Assembly (NCBI GenBank): GCA_037131655.1
Contig: JBAXQP010000115.1
Span: forward strand, 1 to 8,255
Origin: a bacterium
Lineage (GTDB): Bacteria > Armatimonadota > Fimbriimonadia > Fimbriimonadales > JBAXQP01
DNA length: 8,255 bases
Direction: 5' to 3'
Part shown: piece after piece, positions 1-4,904 of the stretch
Layout: every line of letters starts with the position of its first letter
How positions within the stretch are numbered: the stretch's first letter is position 1
Position numbers and translations under genes: made by a program
Notes under the pieces: model-generated
What the model saw: only the letters and a program-made list of their open reading frames with translations
Told to the model about the DNA's origin: nothing
Databases searched by the model: none

Positions 1-734
1 CGTCCTAGAGCGATCTTTTCGGCGACTTGCTCAGGCTTGCCCTCTTTTTCAATTGCAATCTGACGCTGAATACGAAGCTCTTCGTCGATTAAACTCTGAG
101 GGATATCCTCGCGTGTTAGGAAAATCGGCGAAAAGACAACGACCTGTAGCGCGATTTCATGAGCCAGCTTCTGAAGCTCCTCAACTGCATCCGCAGGGAG
201 GTTCTCAGCGACCATCTCGACCATCGAACCGGATCGGCTATCGTGGTGCACATAAGCATCAACTATCCCCTCAGGCGCGCTGAGGGTAAATTTAGCGGCT
301 CGCGCCAGCTCAATTTTTTCTCCGATCCTACCCACCGCACCCTGAATCGCATCAACTACCGTTTCGCCGCGAGAAGGTAATTTCCCTTGTCGAATTTCGT
401 CTATTGGAGTCGTATCCGCTGCACAATCAGCAACATATTCAGAGATCTCTTTTGCTAGCTCTTGAAATTCCTCGTTGCGGGCAACAAAGTCAGTTTCGCA
501 ACGCAGATCGATTAACACGCCTACCTTCCCGTTATCTCGGGAAGCTGCAACGATTAATCCCTGAGTTGCAGAACGCCCTGCTCGCTTTGCAGCCACAACA
601 GCGCCCTTTTCACGCAAGAGTGTTTGCGCCTTATCAATATCGCCTCCGGTCTCTACCAGCGCACCCTTGCAATCCATCATACCGGCGCCAGTTAGTTCCC
701 GAAGTTCTTTTACTTGCTTAGCATTAATTTCCAT
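1..734 (-). CDS. tsf: Translation elongation factor Ts, 3' end off the window
   Basis: EF-Ts is the cytoplasmic guanine-nucleotide exchange factor that recycles EF-Tu-GDP. I translated the complement by hand: 244 codons are open from ATG 732-734 to the left edge. The N-terminal UBA-like region begins MEINAKQVKELRELTGAGMM and continues with MDCKGAL. The family signature TDFVARNEEF follows, with Asp82-Phe83 at the place of the E. coli Asp-Phe pair that disturbs the Mg2+ site of EF-Tu. Two core subdomains follow, and the visible part ends in the typical GKPEQVAEKIALG segment. Only a short C-terminal piece should be missing. The start lies two bases after the rpsB stop, and its Shine-Dalgarno (AGAGG on the coding strand) lies inside the last rpsB codons, so the two genes form one coupled operon. 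The identification is secure; the C-terminal end is not visible. Confidence 0.97.
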   Translation of the reverse strand, partial: MEINAKQVKELRELTGAGMMDCKGALVETGGDIDKAQTLLREKGAVVAAKRAGRSATQGLIVAASRDNGKVGVLIDLRCETDFVARNEEFQELAKEISEYVADCAADTTPIDEIRQGKLPSRGETVVDAIQGAVGRIGEKIELARAAKFTLSAPEGIVDAYVHHDSRSGSMVEMVAENLPADAVEELQKLAHEIALQVVVFSPIFLTREDIPQSLIDEELRIQRQIAIEKEGKPEQVAEKIALG

Positions 735-736
735 AG

Positions 737-1696
737 TTAATCCTCTTTTTGCTTCTCGACTATGTTGCGACTGCGTGGCTTGCGCCCAAGCCCTTCATTC
801 TCTTCATCCCTTTTTTCGCCAGGTTTACCCGATTCCTCAAGGTATGCTTTACGAAGTTCCTTCTCTAAATCGCCCAATTGCACAGGCAATTCCTCGATAA
901 CCTCTAACTTTTCGAGGGTCTCTTCATCTGCGACTTCGAGAGGAATTTCAGGGATATCTATATCTTCGAGTTCAGCAACTTCCTCTTCTACCTCAACGAT
1001 TTCAACCGGATCGTTAAGGTGCTTCACTTCGGCAATTGTATCAGCAATCCTGCCGGCGATGAGCCGGATAGCTCTAATCGCATCGTCATTTCCGGGAATA
1101 ACATAATCCACGTCATCCGGATCACAGTTCGTATCAACGATAGCAACGATGGGAATACCGAGCACTCTGGCTTCGTGTACGGCAATTTCTTCCTTCTTCA
1201 GGTCGACGACAAACATCGCTGAAGGCAGTTTAGGCATATCCTTTATGCCCTCGAGATATCGCTCAAGCCGATCGTATTCTTCCTTGCGCTGAGCGGCTTC
1301 CTTTTTGGGCAATCTTTCGAGATAGCCTTCGCCAATCAATCGCTCCAGCTCTCGAAGACGGGCAATTCTTTCCTGGAAAGTTTTCCAGTTAGTCAACATA
1401 CCGCCCATCCAACGCTCGACAACGAAGTATTGCTTGCACATAAGCGCCGACTCTTTAATTGCGGACTGAGCCTGCTTCTTTGTGCCGACGAAGAGCATTG
1501 TGCCGTTGTCTTGGATGATTTCCTCGACGAATTTAATGGCATCGTCAAAGAGTTTCATGGATTGATGAAGATCGATAATGTAGATCCCGTTTCGCGCGCC
1601 ATAAATGTAGCGCTTCATTTTGGGATTCCATCGGCGAGTTGGGTGCCCGAAATGTACTCCGGCTTCCAGCAACTCTTTCATTGTGAGTCCAGCCAT
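737..1696 (-). CDS. rpsB: 30S ribosomal protein S2 with long C-terminal tail
   Basis: S2 is a structural protein of the 30S subunit, at the head-body junction. The 319-residue product starts MAGLTMKELLEAGVHFGHPT, the standard S2 opening. It keeps RWMGGMLTNW (95-104) and the C-terminal core signature IVDTNCDPDDVDYVIPGNDD (186-205). The S2 fold ends near residue 225. Bacterial S2 is usually about 230-260 residues, so the remaining 94 or so are an extension: strongly acidic at about 229-280, then mixed-charge and basic to the end. The start ATG 1694-1696 is supported by the family N-terminus and by AGGAGG on the coding strand (1708-1713), 10 bases upstream. It is the first gene of the rpsB-tsf operon and ends two bases before tsf. 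Confidence 0.98.
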   Translation of the reverse strand: MAGLTMKELLEAGVHFGHPTRRWNPKMKRYIYGARNGIYIIDLHQSMKLFDDAIKFVEEIIQDNGTMLFVGTKKQAQSAIKESALMCKQYFVVERWMGGMLTNWKTFQERIARLRELERLIGEGYLERLPKKEAAQRKEEYDRLERYLEGIKDMPKLPSAMFVVDLKKEEIAVHEARVLGIPIVAIVDTNCDPDDVDYVIPGNDDAIRAIRLIAGRIADTIAEVKHLNDPVEIVEVEEEVAELEDIDIPEIPLEVADEETLEKLEVIEELPVQLGDLEKELRKAYLEESGKPGEKRDEENEGLGRKPRSRNIVEKQKED

Positions 1697-1707
1697 GCTG
1701 TGTTATT

Positions 1708-1728
1708 CCTCCTGGGTTATTACCTCCT
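1708..1728 (-). promoter_or_regulatory. Two tandem Shine-Dalgarno motifs before rpsB
   Basis: On the coding strand AGGAGG occurs twice, at 1723-1728 and 1708-1713. The proximal one is 10 bases from the rpsB ATG and is the likely working site. The distal one has no start codon at a suitable distance. It could be a standby ribosome site, or it could take part in leader folding. Confidence 0.6.
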
Positions 1729-1751
1729 GCCCCGTCAAACTTCCGGCTCGA

Positions 1752-1773
1752 CCGAGACCCCTCGGCACCCGAG
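1752..1773 (-). promoter_or_regulatory. rpsB leader with two mutually exclusive hairpins
   Basis: In the leader RNA, segment CUCGG (1769-1773) can pair with CCGAG (1761-1765) over a 3-base loop. The same CCGAG can instead pair with a second CUCGG (1752-1756) over a 4-base loop. The two 5-bp GC-rich stems share a strand, so only one can form at a time. They lie between the predicted promoter and the ribosome binding site. Ribosomal protein operons are often controlled through such leaders, including rpsB leaders in several bacteria, but this structure does not let me assign a known class. Confidence 0.4.
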
Positions 1774-1803
1774 CGAAATCAGGGACAGTGTGAGATGTTA
1801 AAT

Positions 1804-1833
1804 ATTCTACCTAACCAACAGGCACGACATCAA
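1804..1833 (-). promoter_or_regulatory. Predicted sigma-70-type promoter of rpsB-tsf
   Basis: On the leftward strand a -35-like TTGATG (1828-1833) and a -10-like TAGAAT (1804-1809) are separated by 18 bases. Transcription would start near 1797 and give a leader of about 100 nt before rpsB. The -10 matches the consensus at five of six positions and the -35 at four of six. The prediction rests on sequence match only. Confidence 0.5.
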
Positions 1834-1858
1834 GGGGAAGTGTTCAGCGTATTTAGAT

Positions 1859-1883
1859 TAGTCCCTCTTTCCAAGTGGGACTA
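1859..1883. repeat. Hairpin, 7-bp perfect stem
   Basis: TAGTCCC (1859-1865) and GGGACTA (1877-1883) form a perfect 7-bp inverted repeat with an 11-base loop. It lies between the rpsB promoter and the palindromic repeat at 1914-1952. It has no T-run suited to a terminator, and its role is unknown. The gene-free stretch 1697-2028 contains the rpsB leader and promoter, this hairpin, the palindromic repeat and the left end of the IS; I see no coding region in it. Confidence 0.4.
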
Positions 1884-1913
1884 TAGTGCGTCTCCTTCTC
1901 TTTCTCAAATCCG

Positions 1914-1952
1914 TATCCCTGAGTAGGCCTTAAGGCCGTATCGAAGGGTATA
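1914..1952. repeat. Palindromic interspersed repeat, left copy
   Basis: The core is a perfect 12-bp palindrome, GGCCTTAAGGCC (1926-1937). It is flanked by CCCT (1917-1920) and AGGG (1945-1948), which can pair as an outer stem. The same repeat occurs in the same orientation on the far side of the IS, at 3242-3272. The two share TGAGTAGGCC and GTATCGAAGGG around a variable centre. The copies differ and lie outside the IS ends, so they are not a target-site duplication. They look like REP-type short palindromic repeats, probably present many times in the genome. Confidence 0.6.
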
Positions 1953-1967
1953 CAGCAGAATTAACCC

Positions 1968-1996
1968 TGGTTTTCCCCTAAAAAAAAGGACACCTT
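1968..1996 (+). repeat. Left inverted repeat of the IS
   Basis: Starts TGG and includes a run of eight A (1980-1987) and GGACACC (1988-1994). It pairs imperfectly with the right end at 3172-3200 at identical internal spacing. Confidence 0.75.
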
Positions 1997-2028
1997 AAGT
2001 CCCATAATAAGGAAGAGGTGTTCAGGTG

Positions 2029-2304
2029 ATGAATCGGTATACGCACGAGTTTCGGCAAGAAGCGGTTCGTCTGGAGTTGGAGAGCAAATGCAGTGTGGCT
2101 CAGATCGCCCAAGATTTGGGAGTGAGCATTTGGTCGTTACGAGACTGGGTCAAGAAAACCCGTCACAAGGGAGGACTTCCCGTCATTCGCTCAGAGACTC
2201 TGTAGGAAGAGAACCGGCGTCTCAAACGCGAGTTGGCGACGCTTCGGCAGGAGCGAGAGATCCTAAAAAAAGCGGCGGCGTACTTTGCCAGAGAGCAGCG
2301 GTGA
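2029..2304 (+). pseudogene. IS3-family OrfA (HTH protein), interrupted by TAG
   Basis: OrfA of IS3 elements supplies the helix-turn-helix DNA-binding part and joins to OrfB by frameshifting to make the active transposase. From ATG 2029 the frame gives MNRYTHEFRQEAVRLELES, then VAQIAQDLGVS, a typical HTH_Tnp_1 helix-turn-helix. TAG at 2203-2205 (codon 59) then interrupts it. Beyond the stop the same frame continues with EENRRLKRELATLRQE and REILKKAAAYFA, the leucine-zipper-like region expected of a full OrfA, and ends at TGA 2302-2304. One base change from CAG or GAG to TAG would explain the break, and full length would be 91 residues. The start is supported by AGAGG at 2014-2018, 10 bases upstream; an adjacent in-frame GTG (2026) is an alternative. 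Confidence 0.85.
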
Positions 2305-2312
2305 GGTACGCC
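2249..2312 (+). promoter_or_regulatory. Predicted -1 programmed frameshift signal orfA/orfB
   Basis: Three parts are visible in order. First is an AGGAG Shine-Dalgarno-like site at 2249-2253. Eleven bases later comes a run of seven A (2265-2271), read as A AAA AAA in the orfA frame. Five bases after that is a 7-bp perfect stem, GGCGTAC (2277-2283) with GTACGCC (2306-2312), around a 22-base loop. A slip of -1 on the A-run joins orfA to the open orfB frame. This arrangement is known from IS3-family elements such as IS911. The GTG start of orfB (2301) lies in the loop of the stem. Confidence 0.75.
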
Positions 2313-3185
2313 TTCCTAGCTGCTCATGTTCAGGAGTATTCGGTCAAGCTACTCTGCCGGGTTCTACAGGTTTCTCGGAGTGGCTACTATGCTTTTCGCG
2401 GGCGTGGTCCCAGCCGAGGCCAGGAGCAGAACCGGCAATTACTGGAGCAGATTGAACAAGCCTTTGTAAAGAGCCGGCGCATCTATGGTAGTCCTCGCAT
2501 CACTCATCAGCTTTGGGCGCACGGGGTGCTTTGTAGTCGAGGACGGGTCGAACGACTGATGGCTCAGCACGGGCTTGGTGCGCGGCCCAAGCGTCGGTAT
2601 GTCTCAACCACCGATTCGGGACATGCCCTGGCGGTAGCACCCAACGTGTTAGCACGTGCCTTTAAGGTGAGTGAACCGAACCAAGTGTGGGCTAGTGACC
2701 TCACCTTTATTCCCACTCAGGAAGGCTGGTTGTATCTGGCTGGCGTCCTGGACTTATGCTCGCGCCTGCCAGTGGGATGGAGCATGGGAGAACATCTGCA
2801 AAGTTCGTTGGTACTCGAAGCCTTACAGATGGCCTATACCCGTCGAAGACCGGCTCCTGGTTTACTGCACCATTCGGATCGGGGGAGTGTGTATGCCAGT
2901 GAGGCCTATCGCATGCAACTGGAGGCGTATGGGATGCGCTGCTCGATGAGTCGCAAAGGCAACGTTTGGGACAATGCCCCGATGGAGAGTTTCTTTGGCA
3001 CCCTCAAGCGGGAGCTGGTGACGAATGTCAAGTTCCGCACCCGCCAAGAGGCGCGTCAAGCGATATTCGAGTATATCGAAGTCTTTAACAATCGAGAGCG
3101 TTTACATTCGAGTCTAGGGTATCTTTGCCCTGTTGTCTATGAGCAACAACTCATCGCAAAACAAGTGGTTGAGGGTGTCCATTAA
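2301..3185 (+). CDS. IS3-family transposase OrfB (DDE integrase core)
   Basis: OrfB is the catalytic half of the IS3 transposase, which cuts and joins the element's ends. Taken from GTG 2301, which overlaps the orfA stop as GTGA, it has 294 residues, the usual OrfB size. An HTH_21-like segment holds IYGSPRITHQLWAHGV (61-76). The rve catalytic core has Asp133 in VWASDLTF, Asp193 in HHSDRGSVYAS and Glu229 in WDNAPMESFFG. The last two are 35 residues apart, the classic D(35)E spacing. The C-terminal FNNRERLHSSLGYLCP is also typical. All three catalytic residues are kept and the frame is intact. The frame is also open upstream to ATG 2088 (365 residues), but that extra part is out of frame with the OrfA helix-turn-helix and resembles nothing. 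Expression probably depends on frameshifting or coupling from orfA, which carries a nonsense codon. Confidence 0.9.
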   Translation: MRYAFLAAHVQEYSVKLLCRVLQVSRSGYYAFRGRGPSRGQEQNRQLLEQIEQAFVKSRRIYGSPRITHQLWAHGVLCSRGRVERLMAQHGLGARPKRRYVSTTDSGHALAVAPNVLARAFKVSEPNQVWASDLTFIPTQEGWLYLAGVLDLCSRLPVGWSMGEHLQSSLVLEALQMAYTRRRPAPGLLHHSDRGSVYASEAYRMQLEAYGMRCSMSRKGNVWDNAPMESFFGTLKRELVTNVKFRTRQEARQAIFEYIEVFNNRERLHSSLGYLCPVVYEQQLIAKQVVEGVH

Positions 3186-3200
3186 AACAGAGGAAGACCA
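3172..3200 (-). repeat. Right inverted repeat of the IS
   Basis: Includes GGTGTCC (3174-3180) and ends in GACCA. It overlaps the last codons and stop of orfB and matches the left end (1968-1996) in inverted orientation at about 20 of 29 positions. Confidence 0.75.
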
Positions 3201-3219
3201 AAGATACAGATGGGGGGAC

Positions 3220-3296
3220 TGTCACTAATCCTCTTCCGCTTCACTGAGTAGGCCGAAGGCAGTATCGAAGGGCAGTCCGGAAGAAGGAGAATGACA
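3220..3296. repeat. Palindromic interspersed repeat, right copy with long arms
   Basis: An imperfect palindrome of about 77 bases. Paired arms include TGTCA (3220-3224) with TGACA (3292-3296), TCTTCCG (3232-3238) with CGGAAGA (3278-3284), and an inner GCC-GAA-GGC (3253-3260 region). The core 3242-3272 matches the left copy at 1917-1948 in direct orientation. It lies between the IS end and the pepC terminator. No reading frame is apparent, so it is best seen as a non-coding REP/MITE-like repeat. Confidence 0.6.
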
Positions 3297-3328
3297 CATT
3301 TTCGATAAACGATAGAACCTAAAAAAAC

Positions 3329-3360
3329 AAATCCCCTGGGCGTTAACGCCCAGGGGATTT
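3329..3360 (-). terminator. Strong rho-independent terminator of pepC, probably bidirectional
   Basis: A perfect 32-bp palindrome centred on TTAA (3343-3346), with GC-rich arms CCCCTGGGCG and CGCCCAGGGG. On the leftward strand it is followed by a T-rich tract (3321-3328, seven T after one G), and it starts 11 bases beyond the pepC stop. On the other strand five T follow, so it could also stop rightward transcription leaving the IS. Confidence 0.93.
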
Positions 3361-3371
3361 TTATAATTAAC

Positions 3372-4739
3372 CTACAAAGCTAGCGTACCCATTGGGTGCC
3401 AGCGGGGTAGGACGATTGGTTCCATGTCCAGGATGTCAAGGACTTCCTGAGGAAGGTACTTCTTGTCGACGGCTACTTCGTAGTTGTACTCTTCGAACCA
3501 GCGGTCGGTCATGCAGAAGAAACCGGCGTTGCCTTTATCGGTTCCCCAGCTATTCTCAACGCGCCACTTCAACGGCTTACCGTCGTCGTCTAAATCGACG
3601 CCGGTGAATACCATGGCGTGGTTCATGGAGCTCATGCCATATTCCAAGCGCTGAGCCTTGTTGTACTTCCATTTCTCGCCATAGAACAGTTCGGGGCTGT
3701 ACATATCAACATCCCAATAGCCGAACTCGCGATCCATTTCAGGTCCGCAGTCGCAACCGAACCAGACCGGTTCGTCATCGAGTATCTGGTCTAAAGTAGC
3801 TTTTCTGAAGATGTCCATGCTGACGTTGACATAACGGATCATATCCCCGCCAACCACGTTGCCCAGGTGCTCGATTGTATAGACTTTATTGAATTCCATT
3901 TCGTTCATCGGGCAGTGGATAAGGCAGACCTTTGAATTGAAATCGTAGGTCATATGCTCCGTGGTAAATTCCTGCGGAGTCATATCCTTGATGCGGACGA
4001 ACTTGTCATCCTTGTCGCGGTACTGCCAACTGAACGTCTTGGGCGGTTCGGTAAGGTGGAAGACCAATATCTTATAAGCATTGGCCAGCATCTCATCCTT
4101 CAACCCATGAAGCTCATCGATCTTTGCGCCCTTCCGATACATATCGCGAAGGTTAATTGCGCAGTTCCTTAAATGCGAAGTCAAATAATTGCTTAACGTA
4201 CCGGTGTTGCTGCTGCTATCGGTCTCCGGCATCGCATCAGCGGGTACTACACCGTATTTATTAAGGACGTTCACGAGCATGTGCCATTGTCCGCCGTCTT
4301 CGACGGGACCGCCCATAATGCCTTTCAGCAATCGGCTGTCGTTCGGCTCATCGAGCGTCTTCAAAATCGTCTCAAGGAAGAAATTGGACTTCTCCATCTT
4401 GTCCCAGAACATAGTGTAGTTCTGAGAAAATTCGAAGTTCTCCAAGTTAAACTTCACTGCCGCTTTTTGGCGCATAACGTTTTGACCCGCATACATCCAA
4501 CAGCGACCGCTCCCCTTTTGGTTTGTGGCCGCCAGGGTCTTAATCATATGAGAGTATATATGGTTGGCCGCAGATTTACGCATGCGGTCCTGCATCATGG
4601 CCTGGCTAGGTTGCGCATTGCTGAGGAAATTCATCAGCAACTTATTGCGCGGGTCGGTTTGGAACTCTGCCTGATAAGATGAAATCATTTCAGGAGTTAG
4701 TACTTCCGACACTTGCTTGTCTAGTAAGGTTTTGCCCAT
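3372..4739 (-). CDS. pepC: Aminopeptidase C / bleomycin hydrolase (peptidase C1B)
   Basis: A cytoplasmic papain-fold cysteine aminopeptidase that trims peptides from the N-terminus; family members also hydrolyse bleomycin and usually form hexamers. All catalytic parts are visible. Numbered from the first ATG (4745), these are oxyanion Gln76 and nucleophile Cys82 in NQKGSGRCWMYAG, His376 in SSMNHAMVFTG and Asn398 in WRVENSWG. The length (455-457) fits the family, and the C-terminus PRWHPMGTLAL resembles the family's self-compartmentalising tail. There is no signal peptide. The sequence has two starts: ATG 4745 lies one base after GGAAGG, too close, whereas ATG 4739 (MGKTLLDKQV) is seven bases after it and is preferred. 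It stands alone between a GH2 gene upstream and its terminator downstream. The family call is firm; substrate preference is not known. Confidence 0.95.
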   Translation of the reverse strand: MGKTLLDKQVSEVLTPEMISSYQAEFQTDPRNKLLMNFLSNAQPSQAMMQDRMRKSAANHIYSHMIKTLAATNQKGSGRCWMYAGQNVMRQKAAVKFNLENFEFSQNYTMFWDKMEKSNFFLETILKTLDEPNDSRLLKGIMGGPVEDGGQWHMLVNVLNKYGVVPADAMPETDSSSNTGTLSNYLTSHLRNCAINLRDMYRKGAKIDELHGLKDEMLANAYKILVFHLTEPPKTFSWQYRDKDDKFVRIKDMTPQEFTTEHMTYDFNSKVCLIHCPMNEMEFNKVYTIEHLGNVVGGDMIRYVNVSMDIFRKATLDQILDDEPVWFGCDCGPEMDREFGYWDVDMYSPELFYGEKWKYNKAQRLEYGMSSMNHAMVFTGVDLDDDGKPLKWRVENSWGTDKGNAGFFCMTDRWFEEYNYEVAVDKKYLPQEVLDILDMEPIVLPRWHPMGTLAL

Positions 4740-4779
4740 GTTCATACCTTCCGGTTAAAAATTATTGCAAACGGTTTGA

Positions 4780-4785
4780 ATTCTA
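4780..4785 (-). promoter_or_regulatory. Possible -10 element of a pepC promoter
   Basis: TAGAAT on the leftward strand lies about 40 bases before the pepC start. It is identical to the -10 proposed for rpsB and for the GH2 gene. No good -35 is seen at 16-18 bases; the nearest candidate, TTGTGC, is 20 bases away. The call is therefore weak. Confidence 0.3.
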
Positions 4786-4808
4786 CCCCAAGGATATAAG
4801 CTGTAGCA

Positions 4809-4840
4809 CAACTAAATGAAAGACCCAGTAAATATAGTTG
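4809..4840. repeat. Operator-like inverted repeat upstream of pepC
   Basis: CAACTA (4809-4814) and TAGTTG (4835-4840) are a perfect inverted pair. The match extends inward past one mismatch, for eight of nine paired positions. It lies just upstream of the candidate pepC -10, where a regulator could bind. No binding protein can be named. Confidence 0.3.
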
Positions 4841-4864
4841 CCCCTTAGTCAATAGAAATAGTAA

Positions 4865-4890
4865 GGAAACGAGTAAGATAACCCGCTTCC
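4865..4890 (-). terminator. Hairpin after the GH2 gene, possible weak terminator
   Basis: In leftward RNA, GGAAGCGGG (4882-4890) pairs with CUCGUUUCC (4865-4873) in a 9-bp stem with an 8-base loop. Two of the pairs are G-U, which form in the leftward transcript but not in its complement, so the structure is strand-specific. It starts 14 bases after the GH2 stop. The following sequence is U-rich but broken, so termination may be partial and some read-through into pepC is possible. Confidence 0.45.
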
Positions 4891-4904
4891 CTGAGTGTTG
4901 CGAA

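Larger units (their letters stand above)
1968..3200 (+). mobile_element. IS3-family insertion sequence, 1233 bp
   Basis: The element has orfA and orfB in overlapping frames, orfB one base back (-1) from orfA, and an IS3-type DDE transposase. The ends are defined by aligning the two flanks. Left 1968-1994 begins TGGTTTTCCCCT, has eight more bases, then GGACACC (1988-1994). The complement of the right end, from 3200 inward, reads TGGTCTTCCTCT, eight bases, then GGACACC (complement of 3174-3180). Both ends have the same spacing, with about 20 of 29 positions identical. The right inverted repeat overlaps the end of orfB. The length suits the family (about 1.2-1.5 kb). No 3-4 bp target duplication is visible (CCC on the left, AAG on the right). 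It sits between the rpsB promoter and the pepC terminator and disrupts no recognisable gene. Confidence 0.85.

Noticed and set aside
762..1106. Rightward Ser-rich open frame inside rpsB
   Set aside because: Its serine richness is a by-product of reading the Glu-rich S2 tail codons on the opposite strand.
1917..3272. The direct repeats on each side of the IS as its target-site duplication or as ends of a composite transposon
   Set aside because: They lie tens of bases outside the aligned IS ends, differ from each other, and are far longer than an IS3-family duplication. They fit an interspersed repeat family better.
4281..4682. Rightward 133-codon open frame inside pepC
   Set aside because: It is antisense to the catalytic Cys region of pepC and has no recognisable domain.
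4740..4745. ATG 4745 as the pepC start
   Set aside because: GGAAGG ends one base before it, too close for initiation; ATG 4739 has a seven-base spacing from the same site.
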